Below, piece by piece: positions 59,644 to 64,000 of a stretch of DNA of 64,000 nt. Each line of letters begins with the position of its first letter. The first letter of the stretch is position 1. Origin of the DNA: Siphonodentalium dalli (lineage: Eukaryota > Mollusca > Scaphopoda > Gadilida > Siphonodentaliidae); contig CP136062.1 in NCBI GenBank assembly GCA_032622095.1, positions 15,031,710 to 15,095,709 on the forward strand. The letters run 5' to 3'. The notes beneath the pieces are model-generated. The model saw only the letters and a list, made by a program, of their open reading frames with translations. It did no database searches and was not told the origin of the DNA. The position numbers and the translations under genes were made by a program.

Positions 59644-60412
59644 TACAACGAACATTAATAGTCATACGCGATACATAATCCTAACTCTACTCGAATAATG
59701 TTCTTCACAACGTACCCGCAAGTGGACACACATTGCATTCTCGTTCCTAGCATGCCCATACACTACCATACATGATACATCATAGATGCCACCGTATATT
59801 ATTATGATTACTCTAACGTGGCTCTGACCCTATACCGCTAGACATACATAGAACATTACATATATGTAATATTGTTAATCTGAATTATCCCAGAACCTCA
59901 CTCAACAAAGAGACTTCCCGGCGATCTTATATAGATCCTCGTTGTGTTTACCGAACAAAAAATGGTGGTATCTCTCGCCTGAATCCGTTGTAGCAACACA
60001 AAACTAACTGTTTTGTTCCTAATAAACCCATGGAACTGGAACTGGAACGGAAACTGTCAAATGTTTAGAAAACCTGAACAGTTCAAAACATTCATATGGA
60101 GAGATAATACATTTTCGATCTTATAACTCGTCTGGATTGACTCACAACCACACCAATACTTGTTTTTGTTATGCCCTAAGTACTGGATTCTACAAAGTTT
60201 TATATATGATTATAGTCTGTACGTGTGCGTGGATATTGATACAAGCATCTATTCTATTATTTATACTGATACCTGTTTTAGGGGGTAGCAGGAAGACAGC
60301 CCGATAGGGCTAGGCTACCCCCGACAATATACTGCTTTACCTTATTATGTATTTCTGCCATTGTATAAATCATGTATATTGTAAATAAATTATCCTATCC
60401 TATCCTATCCTC
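59644..60412 (+). other. 3' UTR and tails of the retrotransposon
   Basis: About 770 bp of non-coding sequence with the two tail-like stretches and the hairpin described for the element. Confidence 0.6.
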
Positions 60413-60740
60413 TTTCCACACACCCAACCCCGATCCAAAATGGCCGCCGTCAAGAGGTTTCAAATATGGCAGTCATGCCATTTGCCGTCCCCTTGATCAA
60501 TTTAGCCCCCCCCCCCGGATAATCTGAATATTCGCACACTCACTCCACTCTGATCCAAAATGGTCGCCATCCAGACGGCAGCCGTTATTTATCGGGTTGC
60601 CAGGGGGCACCCTACAACACCATTTATTTGACCTAACATAACAAAATTCGAATAAGAAATTGAATTCGTCTTTGTGGATACAGAGGGGTATTCGCTGCAC
60701 GATAGTATATCCCTTTCCGTGGTCTGCAGACAGCCAGGGT
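60413..60740 (+). repeat. Degenerate satellite, right part
   Basis: Resumes with CCCCGATCCAAAATGGCCGC, CCCCTTGATCAATTTAG and GATAGTATATCCCTTTCC, the same motifs as 55440-57002. This shows the retrotransposon landed inside the array. Confidence 0.75.
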
Positions 60741-61023
60741 AGGTACTCGCTGGTAATATCTCTCGTTTCATCATCAGTTCAGATCGAATTAGAAGTGTAA
60801 ACTGCTCAGAGAGTTCTCTATTAAAATATATTTAGTCTTTGCATGCAGATGTTTTGTTTGTTTTGTTTCTAGTTGTTTTTATTGCGTTTTGACTCATGTT
60901 GTTTCGTGTAAAAATTGCTAGAGAGTTTGTTGTAATGATTGTGTTTACGTCTTGCCAATTCTTTCAAACGCGACAATATCTTCGGATTTATAGTTTACAA
61001 TTCCCATACAATTCATCAAGGCA
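60741..61023. other. No recognised gene
   Basis: T-rich spacer; nothing supported. Confidence 0.45.
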
Positions 61024-61376
61024 GAGTTCAGTCTCTAGCTGTGCTGGTTTGACCACTGCCGTCACGTATATATTGTATAAGTAAATCTAGTATTTCCATG
61101 GATATATACATCGCTGGTATTTCTAGCTTTGTTTTTCGGTTGCAATTCATTCTGACTTCATGCATCTATAGCCAATTTTCAAATGAAAATGGATACTTCA
61201 GTTTCTATCAGACTAATGAAAAAATGAATTGTATACATGTATAAACCAGCAAAGTCTTCAATAAAACAAATGAGATATTTCATCGAATGCTGTTTACGGG
61301 ATGGCAATGGTCAGGACAGCGTGGCAGGGGACGGAATTCTATCTTTCGGGCCAGCATAACAGGGGACTGAACTCTG
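61024..61376. mobile_element. Old relative of the long-TIR element
   Basis: GAGTTCAGTCTCTAGCTGTG with TGACCACTGCCGTCACGT on the left, and GGATGGCAATGGTCAGGACAG with AGGGGACTGAACTCT on the right, as at 26632 and 35581. It is diverged. Confidence 0.55.
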
Positions 61377-62944
61377 CAGTGCTGTTTGACAATTCGTTTG
61401 ATCGTTCGCCAGCCTTGCTCCCTTGCTTTACTTTCATCACGGTCGCGTTGATTTCGGGTATATTATATACATCGTCCATCCAGAACATCCTTCAAGTTGA
61501 TGTACTCAATGTTGTCAATGTTGTTTCTACTCAAAACGGATAGGCCTATAGGGTAACAACACTTTACTCATTATAAGAGTAACATTCACTTGGTTATCGC
61601 CCGGACCATGGGAACGAGCGCTGTCCGTCTGTCCGTTATATCGTCCCGCTGTCCAAAATGTGTGTTGTCCCGACGATTACTTGAATAATATTTCACATAT
61701 ATACTTTTATGAAAGTTTGTATGTCGTCTTCATATATAAATTTGTTTATTGTCCAATGGAAATATATCTCTCTTAAAACACTTTTAAGTGAGATATGTGC
61801 ATCGCCAGATGTTTCTTAAGTGAGCTTTGGTGAAAACAAATTAAAGATGTCATGACAATTAAGGAGTTCCAAATAAATTTGTCCGTGTTGTTGGAAGTGT
61901 GGTCTTTTCAGTCAGAAAGAGATAGAGCATCTTGGCGATACCCATAAACTCTACGTACTTCGGCCTAATATGGCTGATCAATGATTATTTAAATTCTGGT
62001 TGGTCTCCGAACAAAACCTGACTGAACTTCCAACAACGCGGACAAATCAACACACAGATTGACATTGACTCGTGTGGGTTGTGAGGTAGATGATACATGC
62101 ACCTCAGGTCGCAGCATGAGAAGGAGCTTGGTATTACATGATCTAAATATATCATTGCAACATGAAAAATAGACTGTGAACCGTGACACGCCCATCCCCA
62201 TCCCCTCCCCTGTACACAGCCCTTGCATACCCGTCCCCAAAATCTTTGTAGTTGCCGCACACCATTGCACCACCTTTAAGTATACACAGAAACTTTAATT
62301 TCAATATAATATTAATGTAATATATTTGTATAAGGGTCCTGCCCTCATAACGACATCGAGAATAAAAACCTCTTTTAATGCGGTTGATCCAATAATTTTT
62401 CTATTGTAGATGGCGTACAAATAATAATCTTATGATTACCACATCTTTGAAACTTTCTAAATAGATTTCTGAGCGTAACAGGGGAGAGAACTCTACCTTG
62501 TTCTAAAACCGGACATTATTTTTATCAATGTCAGATTTTCCGGGCAATATTTTGTGTACACCGGCGACACCGGTCGATTTAAAATTTTGACAACAAATTT
62601 GAAGTTGATATGAATTTCTTCTGATAAAGCGACAATTTAAAGCGAAATGGTTGGGAAAAAGAAAGGAAAGAAGAAGAAGAAAGGGCTAATGGTATACATC
62701 CATATCTATACTCAATAATAATTATATATTTATTCAATTCCATTAGCGAATTCCACTCAAAAACGCGCTGAAACATGTCGGATGTCGGAATCTCAATGAG
62801 TCAATCTCATCTGGGACTGAGCACAGGAGTTTGCCAAAATGATATTAGATAATAATAAATATATATTTTGTAATTAGAGATTAGTGGTTTGACCCACTAC
62901 TTTTTATGTCTGTGGATAATGGCTGAAATATCTAGTAAAAGACC
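61377..62944. other. About 1.6 kb without recognised genes
   Basis: GCGTAACAGGGGAGAGAACT at 62473 is another lone end of the family above. Overlapping minus-strand frames at 61985-62273 share the same DNA in two frames and show no motif. Confidence 0.5.
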
Positions 62945-63070
62945 GATGTCTGCAGACGCTTTAGTTTGTCTGATCTGACACCGAAGTTAAGCAACGTCAT
63001 TCGTCATGCAATCTCGGTTAGTCCTTGGAATTGGATGGGTGACTGGCTTGGGATTCTGAGTACTGCCAAC
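62945..63070 (+). ncRNA. 5S rRNA-derived sequence (pseudogene or 5S-headed SINE)
   Basis: Matches 5S rRNA in order: GTCTGATCT, CCGAAGTTAAGCAACGTC, GGTTAGTCCTTGG, ATTGGATGGGTGACTGGC and TTGGGATTCTGAGTACTG, covering the internal promoter region. The first ~30 bases of 5S are mostly missing and there is a ~14-bp insertion between the two halves, so it is not a functional rRNA gene. Confidence 0.72.
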
Positions 63071-63097
63071 TTTTGGTGTGACTCCCACACTTTAGCT

Positions 63098-63230
63098 ATT
63101 GGGGTCGTTATCGTAATGTTTTATACATATATGCACACCGTATGCATTTCTGTATACATAAATACACACCAGTCTCGCTTATTGTCACGTGACAGGGTCA
63201 TTGTCGTAGTGTTTTCTACATAAATGCACA
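63098..63230 (+). repeat. Imperfect direct repeat after the 5S-like sequence
   Basis: GGGTCGTTATCGTAATGTTT with ATATATGCACACC is repeated 94 bp later as GGGTCATTGTCGTAGTGTTT with ATAAATGCACACA. It may be the body of a 5S-headed SINE. Confidence 0.6.
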
Positions 63231-63382
63231 CACATGTTGATATTTTTGGTAAGTTCATTTTCTTCCGTTCATCGATCGAACAACCATGCAGTTCTTTTGG
63301 TCCCTGTTTAATAGCGGTACTATAATATCAATATGCGACAGATGATCAATTTTATTGCAGTTTCGTCATTGTGATAAAAGAA

Positions 63383-63478
63383 TAGGGCTGGGCGATATTG
63401 GCCCCAAAAAATATCGCGATATTATGGTGAAAACACTGCGATACACGATATTATCGCGATATTATTTTGGTATATAAC
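63383..63478. mobile_element. Possible hAT-type MITE fragment
   Basis: AGGGCTGGGCGATATTGGCC followed by repeated ATATCGCGATATTAT. AGGG(C/G)TGGGC starts are common in hAT non-autonomous elements. The other end was not identified. Confidence 0.35.
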
Positions 63479-63765
63479 AGTTGGTAAGTATATTGAATGT
63501 ATAATATATGCAATATTTCATGAATAAAGTTTGCACAATACATCCCTATGTTTTATTTACGTTTTGTGGGCTATGCGAGGTCGAGTAAATGTGTATTGAA
63601 CAATTATCAGTAACATCACAGTATACATATGTATATAATGACCACTCGTCTGCAACAATTGACAGTTTGCCGACAGAGAAAACAATAACTTTGAAACAAA
63701 GGGATGTAATCATATAACAATGCCCACGTGCGTTTTTGCATAAATTTTTAGAGTTATATCACAAT

Positions 63766-64000
63766 GGAAGTCGGTGGCCGAGAGGTAGCGTACTGGTCTC
63801 TCGTGCTATCGGACCGGGGATCGCAACCTGGTCAGGGTATTCTGACAAAAATCAGAACTCGGTCAGATACCAAGTTTGTCAGGCTGAAAAGTCTCATTCG
63901 AGATAACTGAATAAAGATCCGAATGCAAAAATGCCGACTTCCCCCCATTACAACACTTGTCCAGGTATGTTGTCGTGGGTGCAGTACGCTGTCCGATCGG
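63766..64000 (+). mobile_element. tRNA-derived SINE head, running off the window
   Basis: AGTCGGTGGCCGAGAGGTAG matches a tRNA box A (Ser/Leu type, TGGCCGAGAGG) and CGGGGATCGCAACCTGG a box B, about 38 nt apart. The 3' acceptor strand does not pair well with the 5' end, so this is a SINE and not a working tRNA gene. Confidence 0.65.

Larger units (their letters stand above)
57003..60412 (+). mobile_element. 5'-truncated non-LTR retrotransposon (CR1/L2-like)
   Basis: It begins inside the apurinic-type endonuclease domain, continues through RT to a C-terminal region, and ends with short-repeat tails instead of poly(A). It is inserted in the degenerate satellite, which resumes at 60413. Two tails are visible: AATAAACCC with GGAACT repeats at 60021-60048, and AATAAATTATCC with TATCC repeats at 60383-60410. 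The last ~360 bp may therefore be a second 3' end. A GGGGTAGC ... GCTACCCC hairpin lies at 60281-60322. Confidence 0.8.

Noticed and set aside
61985-62273. Two ~90-codon minus-strand frames
   Set aside because: They use the same DNA in two frames and show no domain.

Overview
The window looks like intergenic and intronic DNA from a eukaryote, most likely a marine invertebrate (a lophotrochozoan such as a mollusc, brachiopod or annelid, or an invertebrate deuterostome). The evidence is one spliced CYP26-like cytochrome P450 gene with GT-AG introns, non-LTR retrotransposon reverse transcriptases, a Helitron-type array, tRNA- and 5S-derived SINE-like sequences, long CT microsatellites and many non-autonomous DNA transposons. 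There is no operon structure and no dense coding. The species cannot be fixed from the sequence alone.

Only one host gene is well supported: the minus-strand CYP26-like P450 at about 27.4-31.1 kb. It has four exons, three phase-0 introns and intact catalytic motifs. CYP26 enzymes of other animals clear retinoic acid. The extreme N-terminus is uncertain, and a first exon may lie upstream of a putative splice acceptor at 31168. Two introns carry transposon insertions, and another transposon ends 24 bp upstream of that acceptor.

Most of the rest is mobile DNA. For brevity the entries use these names. K1, K2, K3 and K5 are TTAA-flanked families whose ends begin AGGTACTCAATCC, AGGGGTACTGTACGCC, AGATACGG/AGGCACG and AGGTGGATTATC; they look like Kolobok/T2-type MITEs. 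PB elements are TTAA-flanked with CCCTTT ends, piggyBac-like. C elements have ends ATGTGACCCGCC. PB and C elements enclose the same palindromic core (GCCAATGCATTCTCTT and its complement).

Layout: 0-7 kb, a TA-flanked palindrome, K1 copies and otherwise featureless DNA. 7-8.7 kb, an inverted-repeat element filled with a ~140-bp minisatellite. 9-10.1 kb, a broken reverse transcriptase interrupted by a MITE. 10.2-16.6 kb, K2, C and PB elements, hairpins and short tandem repeats. 17.3-21.8 kb, a head-to-tail array of six Helitron-like units. 24.4-26.8 kb, PB elements and palindromes. 27.4-31.1 kb, the P450. 31.2-39 kb, dense MITEs, including a 1.6-kb element with 137-bp inverted repeats and a hAT-like element. 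40-42.3 kb, CT microsatellites. 42.8-48.2 kb, K2, K3 and a three-level nest of transposons. 49.5-54.8 kb, hairpins, K5 and K1, including a fold-back copy. 55.4-60.7 kb, a degenerate satellite interrupted by a 5'-truncated, frameshifted non-LTR retrotransposon. 62.9-64 kb, a 5S-derived sequence and the head of a tRNA-derived SINE.

The most notable structural results are the nested transposons with an unoccupied paralogous site elsewhere in the window, the tandem Helitron array with clean A^T flanks, and one palindromic core shared by elements with different outer ends.
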